This document shows, one piece after another, positions 1 to 8,636 of a DNA stretch of 64,000 nt (within the stretch, counting starts at the first letter, position 1; every line of letters starts with the position of its first letter). Source of the stretch: Pseudomonas entomophila (GTDB taxonomy: Bacteria; Pseudomonadota; Gammaproteobacteria; Pseudomonadales; Pseudomonadaceae); the NCBI RefSeq assembly GCF_018417595.1, contig NZ_CP070982.1, forward strand, positions 4,639,001-4,703,000. The letters are read 5' to 3'. A model generated the notes under the pieces. The model had not been told where the DNA came from. It ran no database searches and saw nothing but the letters and a program-made list of their open reading frames with translations. Made by a program: the position numbers and the translations under genes.

Positions 1-111
1 CTGGGCTGGCGCGGCCACAAGGCGATCCGCTGGACCCTCGCCGGTTTCTGCCTGCTGATGCTGGCCTATTTCGGCAGCAAGCTGGTCCGCGAATTCATCC
101 TGCATATCTGA
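1..111 (+). CDS. C-terminal end of a YpjD/CcsA-like inner membrane protein (5' partial)
   Basis: Frame 1 is open from the window edge to a TGA at 109-111 and encodes the last 36 residues: a Gly-Trp-Arg-Gly-His-Lys start followed by one hydrophobic segment ending in Phe-Ile-Leu-His-Ile. The short WRGHKA-type motif before the last membrane helix, and the CorC-type gene 9 bp downstream, fit the cytochrome c assembly-like membrane protein that sits beside ffh in pseudomonads. The rest of the gene lies outside the window, so the family call rests mostly on context. Confidence 0.6.
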   Translation: MGWRGHKAIRWTLAGFCLLMLAYFGSKLVREFILHI

Positions 112-120
112 CGGCCGCCC

Positions 121-1308
121 ATGGACACCCTGCCGTACGCCCCGCTGCTCGGCACACTCGCACTGGCACTGCTGTGGTCGGCGCTGTTCACTGCCGTGGA
201 CGCCGCCCGCCAGCAACTCAACGGCCAGGCTGAACCGACGCTGCCGGCCCAGGCCCTGGTGCTTGGCGCCAGCCTCGGCAAACTGCTGGTGCTGGGCCTG
301 GCCTGCCTGATCGGCCAGCGCCACAACGGTGAGCATGGCTTCTGGCTCGCCGGCCTGGGCGCCACGCTCATGCTGCTGGTGCTGGCCGAATACCTGCCGC
401 GGCGCCTGGCCCGGCGCAACCCGCAAGCCTTCCTCAGCCTCGGGGCCAGCCTGCTCAAGCTGCCGCTGGCCACCCTGCAGCCCTTGGGCTGCCTGCTCGA
501 CGGCTGCGCCAAGCTGGTTCTGCGCCCGTTTCGCATCCAGCCCACCGCCGTGGCGCTGCACCCCCAGGAGCACGACGACTTCGACGAGGACCCGGCCCAC
601 GACCCAGCCCGCAATGGGCTGCTCCAAGGCTTGCAGGCGCTGGACAAGGTCACCGTCAACGACATCCTGGTGCCACGCAACGAAGTGGACGGCATCAACC
701 TCGATGACCCCATCGAGCAGATCATCGAACAACTGATCGTCAGCCGGCATACCCGCCTGCCGGTCTACCACAACGACATAAACCAGGTCGAAGCGGTGCT
801 CAACACCAAGCTGATCAGCCACCTGCTGCCCCGCGCCGAGCTCAGCTTCGAAAAACTCCAGGCCGCCTGCTACGAGCCCTACTTCGTCCCTGAGAGCACC
901 CCGTTGCAGATGCAGTTGCTGAACTTCCACAAGCAGCAGCGGCGCCTGGGCGTGGTGGTGGACGAGTACGGCGAAGTGCTGGGCATCGTCACCCTGGAAG
1001 ACATCCTCGAGGAAATCGTCGGCGAGTTCGAGGACGAACATGGCCTCGACAACCCCCATGTACACCCTCAGCCCGATGGCACCTTCGTCATCGAAGGCAC
1101 GGCGTCACTGCGTGAAATCAACCGCACCCTGGGCTGGCACCTGCCTTCCGACGGCGGACCGAAGACCCTCAACGGCCTGGTCACCGAAGCGCTGGAGAGC
1201 ATTCCGGAAAGCGCTGTATGCCTGAAGATCGGCCGTTATCGGCTGGAGATCCTCGAAACCGAGGACAATTGCGCCAGCAAGGTACTGGTCTGGACCGTGA
1301 CCCGATAG
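121..1308 (+). CDS. HlyC/CorC-family protein with membrane domain, CBS pair and CorC-C domain
   Basis: A 395-residue protein. The N-terminal ~130 residues are hydrophobic, with several membrane segments (a degenerate CNNM/DUF21-type region). They are followed by a CBS-domain pair (about residues 175-300; VPRNEVDGI and VVVDEYGEVLGIVTLEDILEEIVGE are typical) and a C-terminal CorC/HlyC domain (about 310-390). Proteins of this family are linked to divalent-cation (Mg/Co) efflux or to regulation of other transporters at the inner membrane, and the CBS pair probably binds adenine nucleotides. It starts 9 bp after the upstream YpjD-like gene and is likely cotranscribed with it. The substrate cannot be told from sequence. 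Confidence 0.88.
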   Translation: MDTLPYAPLLGTLALALLWSALFTAVDAARQQLNGQAEPTLPAQALVLGASLGKLLVLGLACLIGQRHNGEHGFWLAGLGATLMLLVLAEYLPRRLARRNPQAFLSLGASLLKLPLATLQPLGCLLDGCAKLVLRPFRIQPTAVALHPQEHDDFDEDPAHDPARNGLLQGLQALDKVTVNDILVPRNEVDGINLDDPIEQIIEQLIVSRHTRLPVYHNDINQVEAVLNTKLISHLLPRAELSFEKLQAACYEPYFVPESTPLQMQLLNFHKQQRRLGVVVDEYGEVLGIVTLEDILEEIVGEFEDEHGLDNPHVHPQPDGTFVIEGTASLREINRTLGWHLPSDGGPKTLNGLVTEALESIPESAVCLKIGRYRLEILETEDNCASKVLVWTVTR

Positions 1309-1552
1309 CTATACTCGGGTCACGCTTACCCAGCCCTGCCGTCCCGCCTGCTACCCGCACCCGGCGCCTTACGGCCAGTCCGCACCACTGACACGCCCCG
1401 CGGTCCTGCTTCAACACCCCGAACAGTGCCCGCTCCCCGCCTCTATCCCCTGGGCTATCGTCAGTCGGGCGACCAACAACAATACGCTCCGGCTCCCGTG
1501 TGCCCGCCACATGGGCCGTGCCCCATGGAGCATGACTGTCAGGGACCTTCGC

Positions 1553-2857
1553 ATGACTACCAGCAGCACCTACGCCGAACCGGCTTCGGCGACCCCGGCC
1601 AACTCCCCGGCCCGGGTGGCCACCGCCAGCTTCATCGGCACCGCCATCGAATTCTACGATTTCTACGTCTACGCCACCGCCGCCGCCCTGGTGATCGGGC
1701 CGGTGTTCTTCCCGTCCGGCTCCGGCACCGCGCAGATGCTCGCGGCGTTTCTCACCTTTGGTATCGCCTTCCTCGCCCGGCCACTGGGGTCGGCACTGTT
1801 TGGCCACTTCGGCGACCGTATCGGGCGCAAGTCGACGCTGGTCGCCTCGTTGCTGCTGATGGGCGTGTCCACCACGCTGATCGGCGTGCTGCCGGGCTAT
1901 GACAGCATCGGCGTGTGGGCGCCGATCCTGCTTTGCCTGCTGCGCTTCGGCCAGGGCCTGGGGCTGGGCGGCGAATGGGGTGGCGCGGCGCTGCTGGCCA
2001 CCGAGAACGCCCCACCGGGCAAGCGCGCCTGGTTCGGCATGTTCCCGCAGCTCGGCCCATCGATCGGCTTCCTGGCCGCCAACGGCCTGTTCCTCACCCT
2101 GGCCCTGGTGCTCAGCGACGAACAATTCCGCGAATGGGGCTGGCGCATTCCGTTCCTGCTCAGCGCCGCCCTCGTGCTGGTCGGCCTGTACGTGCGCCTG
2201 AAGCTGGAGGAAAGCCCGGTATTCGCCAAGGCCGTCGCCCGCCACGAGCGGGTGAAGATGCCGGTGGTCGACCTGTTCGCTCGCTACTGGCTACCAACCC
2301 TGCTCGGGGCCGCGGCGATGGTGGTGTGCTACGCACTGTTCTACATTTCCACGGTGTTCTCGCTCAGCTATGGCGTGACCACGCTGGGCTACAGCCGTGA
2401 GACTTTCCTGGGGTTGCTGTGCTTCGCCGTGGTGTTCATGGCCCTGGCCACGCCACTGTCGGCCTGGCTGAGCGACCGCTTCGGGCGCAAGCCGGTGCTG
2501 ATCGTCGGCGGCCTGCTGGCCATTGCCTCGGGCTTCACCATGGAGCCGCTGCTGACCTCGGGGTCGACCACGGGCGTGGCGCTGTTCCTGGCCATCGAGC
2601 TGTTCCTGATGGGGGTGACCTTCGCGCCGATGGGGGCGCTGCTGCCAGAGCTGTTCCCGACCCATGTGCGTTACACCGGTGCTTCGGCGGCGTACAACCT
2701 GGGCGGCATCGTCGGTGCCTCGGCGGCACCGTTCTTTGCCCAGAAGCTGGTGAGCATGGGGGGATTGAGCTGGGTGGGGGGGTATGTGTCGGTGGCGGCG
2801 GTGATCAGCCTGATGGCCGTTTTGTGCCTGAAAGAGACACGCGATACAGCGCTTTGA
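1553..2857 (+). CDS. MFS transporter of the metabolite:H+ symporter (MHS/ShiA-ProP) type
   Basis: About 434 residues with roughly 12 hydrophobic segments. The MHS hallmarks are present: an N-terminal ATASFIGTAIEFYDF motif, the loop 2-3 signature GHFGDRIGRK, and its second-half counterpart SDRFGRKP. Members import organic acids, shikimate or betaines with protons. I chose ATG 1553 over the in-frame ATG at 1511 because an AGGGA sequence lies just upstream and family members start near this point. A 244-bp gap separates it from the CorC-type gene, so it probably has its own promoter. A REP hairpin separates it from convergent purT. Substrate unknown. Confidence 0.87.
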   Translation: MTTSSTYAEPASATPANSPARVATASFIGTAIEFYDFYVYATAAALVIGPVFFPSGSGTAQMLAAFLTFGIAFLARPLGSALFGHFGDRIGRKSTLVASLLLMGVSTTLIGVLPGYDSIGVWAPILLCLLRFGQGLGLGGEWGGAALLATENAPPGKRAWFGMFPQLGPSIGFLAANGLFLTLALVLSDEQFREWGWRIPFLLSAALVLVGLYVRLKLEESPVFAKAVARHERVKMPVVDLFARYWLPTLLGAAAMVVCYALFYISTVFSLSYGVTTLGYSRETFLGLLCFAVVFMALATPLSAWLSDRFGRKPVLIVGGLLAIASGFTMEPLLTSGSTTGVALFLAIELFLMGVTFAPMGALLPELFPTHVRYTGASAAYNLGGIVGASAAPFFAQKLVSMGGLSWVGGYVSVAAVISLMAVLCLKETRDTAL

Positions 2858-2878
2858 ACCCTTGGGGCTGCTTTGCAG

Positions 2879-2951
2879 CCCTTTCGCGGCACAAGGCCGC
2901 TCCTACAGGGATTGCGTACCTCCTGTAGGAGCGGCCTGTGCCGCGAAAGGG
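2879..2951. repeat. REP/BIME inverted pair between MFS gene and purT
   Basis: Two REP units of the tgtaggagcgg type face each other around a ~12-bp loop (cctttcgcggca... and its near-perfect reverse complement ending at 2950). It lies in the convergent gap between the MFS gene and purT and could act as a bidirectional transcript end. Confidence 0.85.
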
Positions 2952-2978
2952 GCGCAGAGCGCCCCCAGCAATCTCAGA

Positions 2979-4160
2979 TCAAAACTCGACCTTGACCGCC
3001 TGCGATGCACGGGTCGCCTTGGCACGAGCGGCCTCGACCGACTCGTCACGCGCCAGGCACACGCCCATGCGGCGGGTGCCATTGATCTCCGGCTTGCCGA
3101 ACAGGCGGATGGCGGTATCCGGCTCGCTCAAGGCCGCACCGAGGTTGGCGAAACTGGTCTGCTGCGACTGGCCTTCCGGCAGGATCACCGCCGAAGCCGA
3201 AGGACCGAACTGGCGCACCACCGGGATCGGCAGGCCGAGAATGGCGCGGGCATGCAGGGCGAACTGCGACAGGTCCTGAGAAATCAGGGTCACCAGGCCG
3301 GTGTCGTGCGGGCGAGGCGAAACCTCGCTGAACCACACCTGATCACCCTTGACGAACAACTCCACGCCGAACAGACCACGGCCGCCCAGTGCATCGGTGA
3401 CCGCCTGGGCCACGCGCTGCGACTCGGCCAGCGCTTTCGCGCTCATGGCCTGGGGCTGCCAGGACTCCTGATAGTCGCCCTTCTCCTGACGGTGGCCAAC
3501 CGGCTCGAGGAAGGTGGTGCCACCCACATGGCGCACGGTCAGCAGGGTGATTTCATACTCGAAGTCGATGAAGCCCTCGATGATCACCCGGCCCTTGCCG
3601 GCACGACCGCCTTCCTGGGCATAATCCCAGGCCTTCTGCAGATCGTCGGCGCTGCGCAGCAGGCTCTGGCCCTTGCCAGAAGAGCTCATCACCGGCTTGA
3701 CCACGCACGGGTAGCCCAGGTCGGCGACCGCCTTGCTGTAGTCCTCGAAGGTGTCGGCGAAGTGGTAGGGCGAGGTTGGCAGGTCCAGCTCTTCGGCGGC
3801 CAGGCGGCGGATGCCTTCGCGGTTCATGGTCAGCTGGGTGGCGCGGGCGGTGGGGACGACGTTGAAACCTTCGTTCTCCAACTCCACCAGGGTGGCGGTG
3901 GCGATGGCCTCGATCTCGGGGACGATGTAATGCGGTTTCTCCGCCTCGATCACCGCACGCAGGGCCACGCCGTCGAGCATGTTGATCACGTGGCTGCGGT
4001 GTGCGACCTGCATGGCCGGGGCATTGGCATAGCGGTCAACGGCGATCACCTCGACCCCCAGGCGCTGCAACTCGATCACCACTTCCTTGCCCAGCTCGCC
4101 GCAGCCGCACAGCAGTACACGGGTCGCGCTCGGCGACAATGGGGTTCCGATACGGGTCAT
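2979..4160 (-). CDS. purT: Formate-dependent phosphoribosylglycinamide formyltransferase 2 (GAR transformylase T)
   Basis: A 393-residue ATP-grasp enzyme of the usual PurT length. It ligates formate to GAR with ATP, giving formyl-GAR in purine synthesis as the folate-independent alternative to PurN. The N-terminal pre-ATP-grasp segment has [13 protein letters not shown]. The central ATP-grasp region has [11 protein letters not shown] (phosphate-binding loop) and later [14 protein letters not shown], the metal/GAR-binding stretch. Start ATG 4160 follows a GAGGACCTGA ribosome site. The VUT gene ends 74 bp upstream in the same direction. Confidence 0.97.
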   Translation of the reverse strand: MTRIGTPLSPSATRVLLCGCGELGKEVVIELQRLGVEVIAVDRYANAPAMQVAHRSHVINMLDGVALRAVIEAEKPHYIVPEIEAIATATLVELENEGFNVVPTARATQLTMNREGIRRLAAEELDLPTSPYHFADTFEDYSKAVADLGYPCVVKPVMSSSGKGQSLLRSADDLQKAWDYAQEGGRAGKGRVIIEGFIDFEYEITLLTVRHVGGTTFLEPVGHRQEKGDYQESWQPQAMSAKALAESQRVAQAVTDALGGRGLFGVELFVKGDQVWFSEVSPRPHDTGLVTLISQDLSQFALHARAILGLPIPVVRQFGPSASAVILPEGQSQQTSFANLGAALSEPDTAIRLFGKPEINGTRRMGVCLARDESVEAARAKATRASQAVKVEF

Positions 4161-4234
4161 TTCAGGTCCTCGAAGGCGTCCGGGGCCGCGCCACGCTGGC
4201 TGCCGCCCGCTGAAAAATGGACCGGTATTCTACA

Positions 4235-4702
4235 TCAGGACGCGGCGATCGCGCGCCGTGCCCGCCAGGCCATGATCAGCCACACCGCTGTCACCCCAGC
4301 GAACTTCGAGGCCAGTGCCGTGCCGATCACCGCCGGTGTCAGCGCACCGATCATGCCGAAGAAGATGAAGGTGTCCACCGGGATGCTCAGGGCCGAGCTC
4401 AGCCACAAGCGATCACGCAGGGGGCGGCGGGTGACGCTGAACACCAGCCAGTCGATCAGTTCGGAGACGAAGAATGCGGTGGCGCTGGCCAGGGCGATGG
4501 CCGGCTCCGACGTGGCATAGGACAGCACCAGCGCCACCAGCATCGCCAGCAACGCGCCATGGCCGTAGCGGGTCTGCACCATGTCGCGCAGGATGAACAC
4601 CAGGCCGCCCCAGGCGGACCAGATCACGTCCAGGTGTGGCGCGCTGGAGAAGGCGTAGTTGATCAGCACCACGCTGCTGATGTAGGCGATTAGATAGAAC
4701 AT
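4235..4702 (-). CDS. VUT-family (DUF165) membrane transporter, possible queuosine-precursor carrier
   Basis: 155 residues with about five hydrophobic segments. The stretch around ATAFFVSELIDWLVFS and the polar residues inside the helices match the VUT/DUF165 family, whose YhhQ-type members transport the 7-deazaguanine precursor preQ0. It is shorter than E. coli YhhQ, so the substrate is inferred only. It sits between a REP element upstream and purT 74 bp downstream. Confidence 0.72.
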   Translation of the reverse strand: MFYLIAYISSVVLINYAFSSAPHLDVIWSAWGGLVFILRDMVQTRYGHGALLAMLVALVLSYATSEPAIALASATAFFVSELIDWLVFSVTRRPLRDRLWLSSALSIPVDTFIFFGMIGALTPAVIGTALASKFAGVTAVWLIMAWRARRAIAAS

Positions 4703-4763
4703 GATCTGCGTGTTTGGTGGGCCAGCCGCACAGAGTACTTGAATTTGGAGTCAGCGCCAGACT

Positions 4764-4826
4764 CTTCGCGGGTAAACCCGCTCCCACAGGTTCGGCGGTG
4801 AACCTGTGGGAGCGGGTTGAACGAAG
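4764..4826. repeat. REP inverted pair
   Basis: cttcgcgggtaaacccgctcc...cacagg and an imperfect inverted copy, in the gap between the VUT gene and the DUF1289 gene on the same strand. Confidence 0.82.
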
Positions 4827-4836
4827 CCGGAAAGGT

Positions 4837-5031
4837 TCACAAGCCGATGATCAGCCCAGCAGCGACCGCCCGCTCATGGCAAAGCTTGAGGACCGCGCGG
4901 CGCTCCTGATTGTCCATCCGCCCCCAGCGGGTGATTTCGGCCACCGTGCGCTGGCAGCCGGTGCAGATGTCCTGCTCGTCCAGCGCGCAGACGCTGACAC
5001 AGGGCGAGGCCACTGGTTTTTCGTCACTCAT
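4837..5031 (-). CDS. DUF1289 small Cys-rich protein
   Basis: 64 residues with [21 protein letters not shown], the four-cysteine signature of DUF1289, followed by a W-G-RM and ERR motif. The four Cys may bind a metal or an Fe-S cluster; the function is unknown. The ATG at 5031 lies inside the last codons of the upstream carbonic-anhydrase gene (8-bp overlap), so the two are translationally coupled. A TTG six bases further up is a less likely start. Confidence 0.85.
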   Translation of the reverse strand: MSDEKPVASPCVSVCALDEQDICTGCQRTVAEITRWGRMDNQERRAVLKLCHERAVAAGLIIGL

Positions 5032-5548
5032 CGTCAACTACCAGGTCGCGGGCATAGCGCTGGGCGTTGTGCACGTAATGGGCGGCGCTGGCCTCGAGCA
5101 TGCGTTTCTGCTGCTCGCTCAGCTCGCGCACCACCTTGCCTGGCGAGCCCATCACCAGCGAACCGTCGGGGATTTCCTTGCCTTCCGGGATCAGCGCATT
5201 GGCGCCGATGATGCAATGCTTGCCGATGCGCGCGCCGTTGAGGATCACCGCATTGATGCCGATCAGGCTGTAATCGCCCACCGTGCACCCATGCAGCATG
5301 GCATTGTGGCCGATGGTCACGCCCTTGCCGATGTTCAGCGGCGAGCCCATGTCGGTGTGCATCACCGTGCCATCCTGGACGTTGCTGTCCTCGCCGATGT
5401 CGATCAACTCGTTGTCACCGCGCAGCACCGCACCGAACCACACACTGGCACGGGCTTGCAGGCGCACCCTGCCGATCAGGGTGGCGTTGGGCGCGGCCCA
5501 GCTGCTGGGATGGGTCTCGACCCGCAGGTCGCCCAGGCGGTATTTCAT
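5024..5548 (-). CDS. Gamma-class carbonic anhydrase-like protein (left-handed beta-helix)
   Basis: 174 residues with hexapeptide repeats ([34 protein letters not shown]) and the three metal-ligand histidines typical of the gamma-CA/YrdA family ([11 protein letters not shown]). The C-terminal helix includes [17 protein letters not shown]. Start ATG 5548 (MKYRLGDL) follows a GAGGAGCGAGAC ribosome site; an upstream in-frame start at 5572 has none. Many YrdA-type members lack demonstrated anhydrase activity. First gene of a pair with the overlapping DUF1289 gene. Confidence 0.9.
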   Translation of the reverse strand: MKYRLGDLRVETHPSSWAAPNATLIGRVRLQARASVWFGAVLRGDNELIDIGEDSNVQDGTVMHTDMGSPLNIGKGVTIGHNAMLHGCTVGDYSLIGINAVILNGARIGKHCIIGANALIPEGKEIPDGSLVMGSPGKVVRELSEQQKRMLEASAAHYVHNAQRYARDLVVDDE

Positions 5549-5593
5549 GTCTCGCTCCTCACGGTTGGACACAGGTGACGGGGTGGGCCCCGT

Positions 5594-6193
5594 TCAGTTC
5601 TGGATGAAACGTTCCGGCGGCTGGTGCAGGCTGATGCCGGCATCGAACAGCACATTGACCAGCTCGACGATCATGATCGCCGACAACCCCCAGATCTTGT
5701 AGTCGCCGTAACGGTAGCTGGGCACGTACCAGCTGCGGCCCTGGTAGTCGATGCGATGGGTGTGCTCGCGCGGATCCTGGCGGAAGAATGCCAGCGGCAC
5801 GCTGAACACGGCGGCGATTTCCGCATCGTTGGCACGGTACTCGACGTAATCGGGGATCAGGCCGACGAACGGTGTCACCTTCAGCCCATGCAACGAGATC
5901 AGCGGGCTGAGCGGGCCGAGCACCTCGACCAGGCCGGGGGGCAGGCCGATTTCCTCCTCGGCTTCGCGCAGGGCAGTGAATACCAGGTCCGGGTCTTCCG
6001 GATCGCGCCGGCCGCCGGGGAAGGCCACTTCACCACCGTGGGTGGAAAGCCCCTTGGCGCGGAGTGTCAGCACCAGCTCCGGCTCTTCGCCACGGGTGAT
6101 GGGCAGCAGCACCGCCGCTTCGGGAAAACGGCGGTCCGTCTCCAGTGACGCGGGGGTATGGTTGCTCATTCGGCGAAGAAGCTCGTCCAGCAT
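5594..6193 (-). CDS. Nudix hydrolase, CoA pyrophosphatase type (NudL-like)
   Basis: 199 residues. The UPF0035/NuCoA signature GGEVAFPGG runs directly into a canonical Nudix box (GGRRDPEDPD...TALREAEEEIGL). Such enzymes split CoA or acyl-CoA at the pyrophosphate with Mg or Mn. The start MLDELLRRM at 6193 was chosen over in-frame upstream codons because it follows GAGAG and matches the family start. It lies 45 bp upstream of the carbonic-anhydrase gene and may be cotranscribed with it. A second, divergent Nudix gene begins 134 bp away. Confidence 0.9.
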   Translation of the reverse strand: MLDELLRRMSNHTPASLETDRRFPEAAVLLPITRGEEPELVLTLRAKGLSTHGGEVAFPGGRRDPEDPDLVFTALREAEEEIGLPPGLVEVLGPLSPLISLHGLKVTPFVGLIPDYVEYRANDAEIAAVFSVPLAFFRQDPREHTHRIDYQGRSWYVPSYRYGDYKIWGLSAIMIVELVNVLFDAGISLHQPPERFIQN

Positions 6194-6326
6194 TACGCAC
6201 TCTCGATTCCAAGGCCTGCCGTGCATGATGCACCAAAGCCGCGAGGCACCCAAGCCCCGCCCGCGGTCGGCTTGCGGTGGCCAGGTCGGGCGCGCCAAGA
6301 TAGCCCGACCACACAGGAATGAAAGC

Positions 6327-6881
6327 ATGAAATTCTGCAGCGCGTGCGGCCAGCCGGTCACCCAACGCATCCCCGAAGGCGACAGCCGCCCGCGGTATGT
6401 CTGCGACCATTGCCAGACCATCCACTACCAGAACCCCAACATCGTCGCCGGGGTGCTGCCCACCTGGGGCAGCCAGGTGCTGCTGTGCCGGCGCGCCATC
6501 GAGCCGCGCCGGGGCTTCTGGACCTTGCCCGCCGGTTTCATGGAGAACGGCGAAACCCTCGACCAGGCCGCTCGTCGCGAAACCATCGAGGAAGCCTGCG
6601 CCCGGGTGGGTGAAACCTCCCTGTACCAACTGTTCGACCTGCCGCACATCAACCAGGTGCACGTGTTCTTCCGCGCCGAGCTTACGGACCTGGATTTCGC
6701 CGTGGGCGTCGAGAGCCTGGAGGTGCGGTTGTTCGAGGAACATGAGATCCCATGGAGCGAGCTGGCTTTCCGGACCGTCACACGCACACTAGAATGCTAC
6801 TATCGCGACCGCATCAGGCAGCTCTACCCGATTGGCCATGAATACCTGCCGCCGATGAACGTCTCGTCGTCCACCACCTAA
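6327..6881 (+). CDS. Nudix hydrolase with N-terminal zinc ribbon (NudC-like)
   Basis: 184 residues. An N-terminal CSACG...CDHC zinc ribbon is followed by YQNPNIVAGVLP, a typical lead-in to the Nudix fold. The Nudix box is GFMENGETLDQAARRETIEEACARVG. Paralogues act on NAD(H)- or ADP-ribose-like substrates, and this short form is widely annotated only as NUDIX hydrolase. Start ATG 6327 lies 8 bases after GGAATG. It is followed 19 bp later by the L,D-transpeptidase gene on the same strand. Confidence 0.9.
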   Translation: MKFCSACGQPVTQRIPEGDSRPRYVCDHCQTIHYQNPNIVAGVLPTWGSQVLLCRRAIEPRRGFWTLPAGFMENGETLDQAARRETIEEACARVGETSLYQLFDLPHINQVHVFFRAELTDLDFAVGVESLEVRLFEEHEIPWSELAFRTVTRTLECYYRDRIRQLYPIGHEYLPPMNVSSSTT

Positions 6882-6900
6882 GTCTCAGGGATACGGTTTC

Positions 6901-7449
6901 ATGCGCTGGTTGCTTGCCCTCTTCTGCCTCAGTGTCGCCTCGGTGTCGCAGGCTGCCTTCACCGAAACCATCATTCGCAAGCCGCCGTCGGCCGTACAAC
7001 CTGCCGCGACCGTCCCCCAGGGCCCCATGATCGACAAGGTGCTGGTGCTCAAGTCCGAGCGCCGTTTGCAACTGATCAGCCGCGGCGAACCGCTCAAGAC
7101 CTACCGCATCTCACTAGGCAAGCAGCCCAAGGGCGCCAAGGAGCGCGAAGGTGACAAGAAGACTCCCGAAGGCCTGTACTGGCTGGACTGGCGCAAGGTC
7201 AGCGACCGCTACAACCTGGCCATGCACATCTCCTATCCGAACATCACCGATGCCGCCAAGGCCCGGCGAGACGGAGTGGCGGCCGGCAGCATGATCATGA
7301 TCCACGGCACGCCGATCAACGAGGAGTACCCGGAGTGGTACTTCCACACCCTCGACTGGACCGAAGGCTGCATCGCCATGCGCAACGACGACATGCGCGA
7401 GGTGTGGAGCATGGTCAAGGACGGCACCATGATCGAGATCCGGCCCTGA
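6901..7449 (+). CDS. Periplasmic L,D-transpeptidase (YkuD domain)
   Basis: 182 residues with a signal peptide (MRWLLALFCLSVASVSQA, cleavage near AF) and a YkuD domain. The domain carries IHGTP and the catalytic-Cys motif TEGCIAMRNDD, with the His and Cys in the standard order. YkuD enzymes form 3-3 crosslinks in peptidoglycan or attach proteins to it. It lacks a LysM domain and is of the short single-domain type. It starts 19 bp after the Nudix gene and ends just before a REP pair that separates it from convergent gspN. Confidence 0.93.
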   Translation: MRWLLALFCLSVASVSQAAFTETIIRKPPSAVQPAATVPQGPMIDKVLVLKSERRLQLISRGEPLKTYRISLGKQPKGAKEREGDKKTPEGLYWLDWRKVSDRYNLAMHISYPNITDAAKARRDGVAAGSMIMIHGTPINEEYPEWYFHTLDWTEGCIAMRNDDMREVWSMVKDGTMIEIRP

Positions 7450-7479
7450 GCCCGACGCTCTCCATTGATAGCTTGCCCT

Positions 7480-7557
7480 CCCTGTGGGAGCGGGTTTACC
7501 CGCGAATGCGGTAGTGAATCCAGCGACATATTCGCGGGTAAACCCGCTCCTACAGGT
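7480..7557. repeat. REP/BIME inverted pair between L,D-transpeptidase gene and gspN
   Basis: cctgtgggagcgggtttacc...gcgaa and the inverted copy ttcgcgggtaaacccgctcc...tacagg, 20-30 bp apart, in a convergent gap. A likely shared 3' end of both transcripts. Confidence 0.87.
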
Positions 7558-7593
7558 ATCGCGCGCGCCTCAAGATCAGCTGCAACTCTGCCC

Positions 7594-8253
7594 CTACCAC
7601 CTGACTTCCCGCTGCCCTTGCAACACTTCGGCGCCCAGCCACTGCACACCGCGCAGCACCGGTGTCAGCCCCGCATCGGGCTGCACGTCGATTGTCACCT
7701 GGGCCCGCCGCGCCAACAGATCAGCGTCCACTGCCAATCGATGCTGCCCGTCCTCGGCCAGAAGGCCTGAGACGCGCCAGCCATCCGCGCAGTCCATCTC
7801 GATACCGCCCTGCCCCAGCCCCAACGACCACGGTTCGACCAGCGCCAGGTCATTCACCTCGATCCGCCCCTGCGCCTCACGACATCGCCCGCCGCTTCCT
7901 TGCAGATGCAGCGCGCCTTGCCACTGCCCGGCCAGGCGATACCCTTGAGCGACACTGGGCTGGGCCCCCAAAGCCTCGACCTCGGCTTGCCAGTGCCAGG
8001 GCCAGCCACTGGCATGCAAGCGCCATCCCTGCCCCTGGAACCCCATCCATACCTGCGCGTCCCGGCGCCACGGTCGCAGCTCCCAACGCAAGGGGCCAAC
8101 CGCCCCCAGGCGCATCGCTTGCCCTTGCCACAGGCTCCCCATCACGCCCTCCGCCGGCAGCCCGCTCATCCATGCCAGCCAAGCCGCAGGCAGCTCGACC
8201 AGCACGCTCAGGCAGAACACCAGCCCCAGCCAGGCCCCCGCACGCCGGCTCAA
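7594..8253 (-). CDS. gspN: Type II secretion system protein N
   Basis: 219 residues with one N-terminal membrane segment (WLGLVFCLSVLVELPAAWLAW) and a periplasmic domain that looks GspN-like (GVMGSLWQGQA, W-rich strands, C-terminal LRGVQWLGAEV). GspN is an accessory bitopic inner-membrane protein of some T2SS. There is no ATG. The start is inferred to be TTG 8253, which overlaps the gspM stop as TTGA, the same arrangement used through the operon. Last gene of the operon, ending near a REP pair. Confidence 0.75.
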   Translation of the reverse strand: MSRRAGAWLGLVFCLSVLVELPAAWLAWMSGLPAEGVMGSLWQGQAMRLGAVGPLRWELRPWRRDAQVWMGFQGQGWRLHASGWPWHWQAEVEALGAQPSVAQGYRLAGQWQGALHLQGSGGRCREAQGRIEVNDLALVEPWSLGLGQGGIEMDCADGWRVSGLLAEDGQHRLAVDADLLARRAQVTIDVQPDAGLTPVLRGVQWLGAEVLQGQREVRW

Positions 8254-8636
8254 GGCTGCACCTGCACATCGAAGTGCAGCCCGTCGCCCTCTCGCGACAA
8301 CCCCCACTGCACCAACCGAGCGCCCTCCGTGCGAAGCATCTGTAGCCAGTCCTGCAGGGCCTGGGCATCGCCGACCTTGCCCCGCACCTGCCAACCGTCA
8401 TCCTGCGCCTGGACTTCGAGCAACGCGACTTGCCGGGCCTGGGCCGACTGGCGCAGGCGCTCAAGGCTCAGTGTCGGCCCGCTTCGCATCCCGACCACCG
8501 ATTCGGCCAAGACGCGCCATTGCGCCAGCTCCCGCCAATAACCGAGCCCTTCACGAAACACCAGGAAGCACGCCAGCAACGCAATCAACAGCCAGGCCAG
8601 CAGCATCCGCCGTCGATGCAACCATTCGCCGCTCAT
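8250..8636 (-). CDS. gspM: Type II secretion system protein M
   Basis: 128 residues. A short cytoplasmic N-terminus (MSGEWLHRRR) is followed by one membrane segment (LLAWLLIALLACFLVF) and a small periplasmic ferredoxin-like region with LRTEGARLVQWGLSREGD, typical of GspM. GspM pairs with GspL in the inner-membrane platform. The ATG overlaps the gspL stop as ATGA. Confidence 0.82.
   Translation of the reverse strand: MSGEWLHRRRMLLAWLLIALLACFLVFREGLGYWRELAQWRVLAESVVGMRSGPTLSLERLRQSAQARQVALLEVQAQDDGWQVRGKVGDAQALQDWLQMLRTEGARLVQWGLSREGDGLHFDVQVQP

Noticed and set aside
1511..1552. Longer N-terminus for the MFS protein from ATG 1511
   Set aside because: The extra 14 residues do not match the family and the downstream ATG has the better ribosome site.
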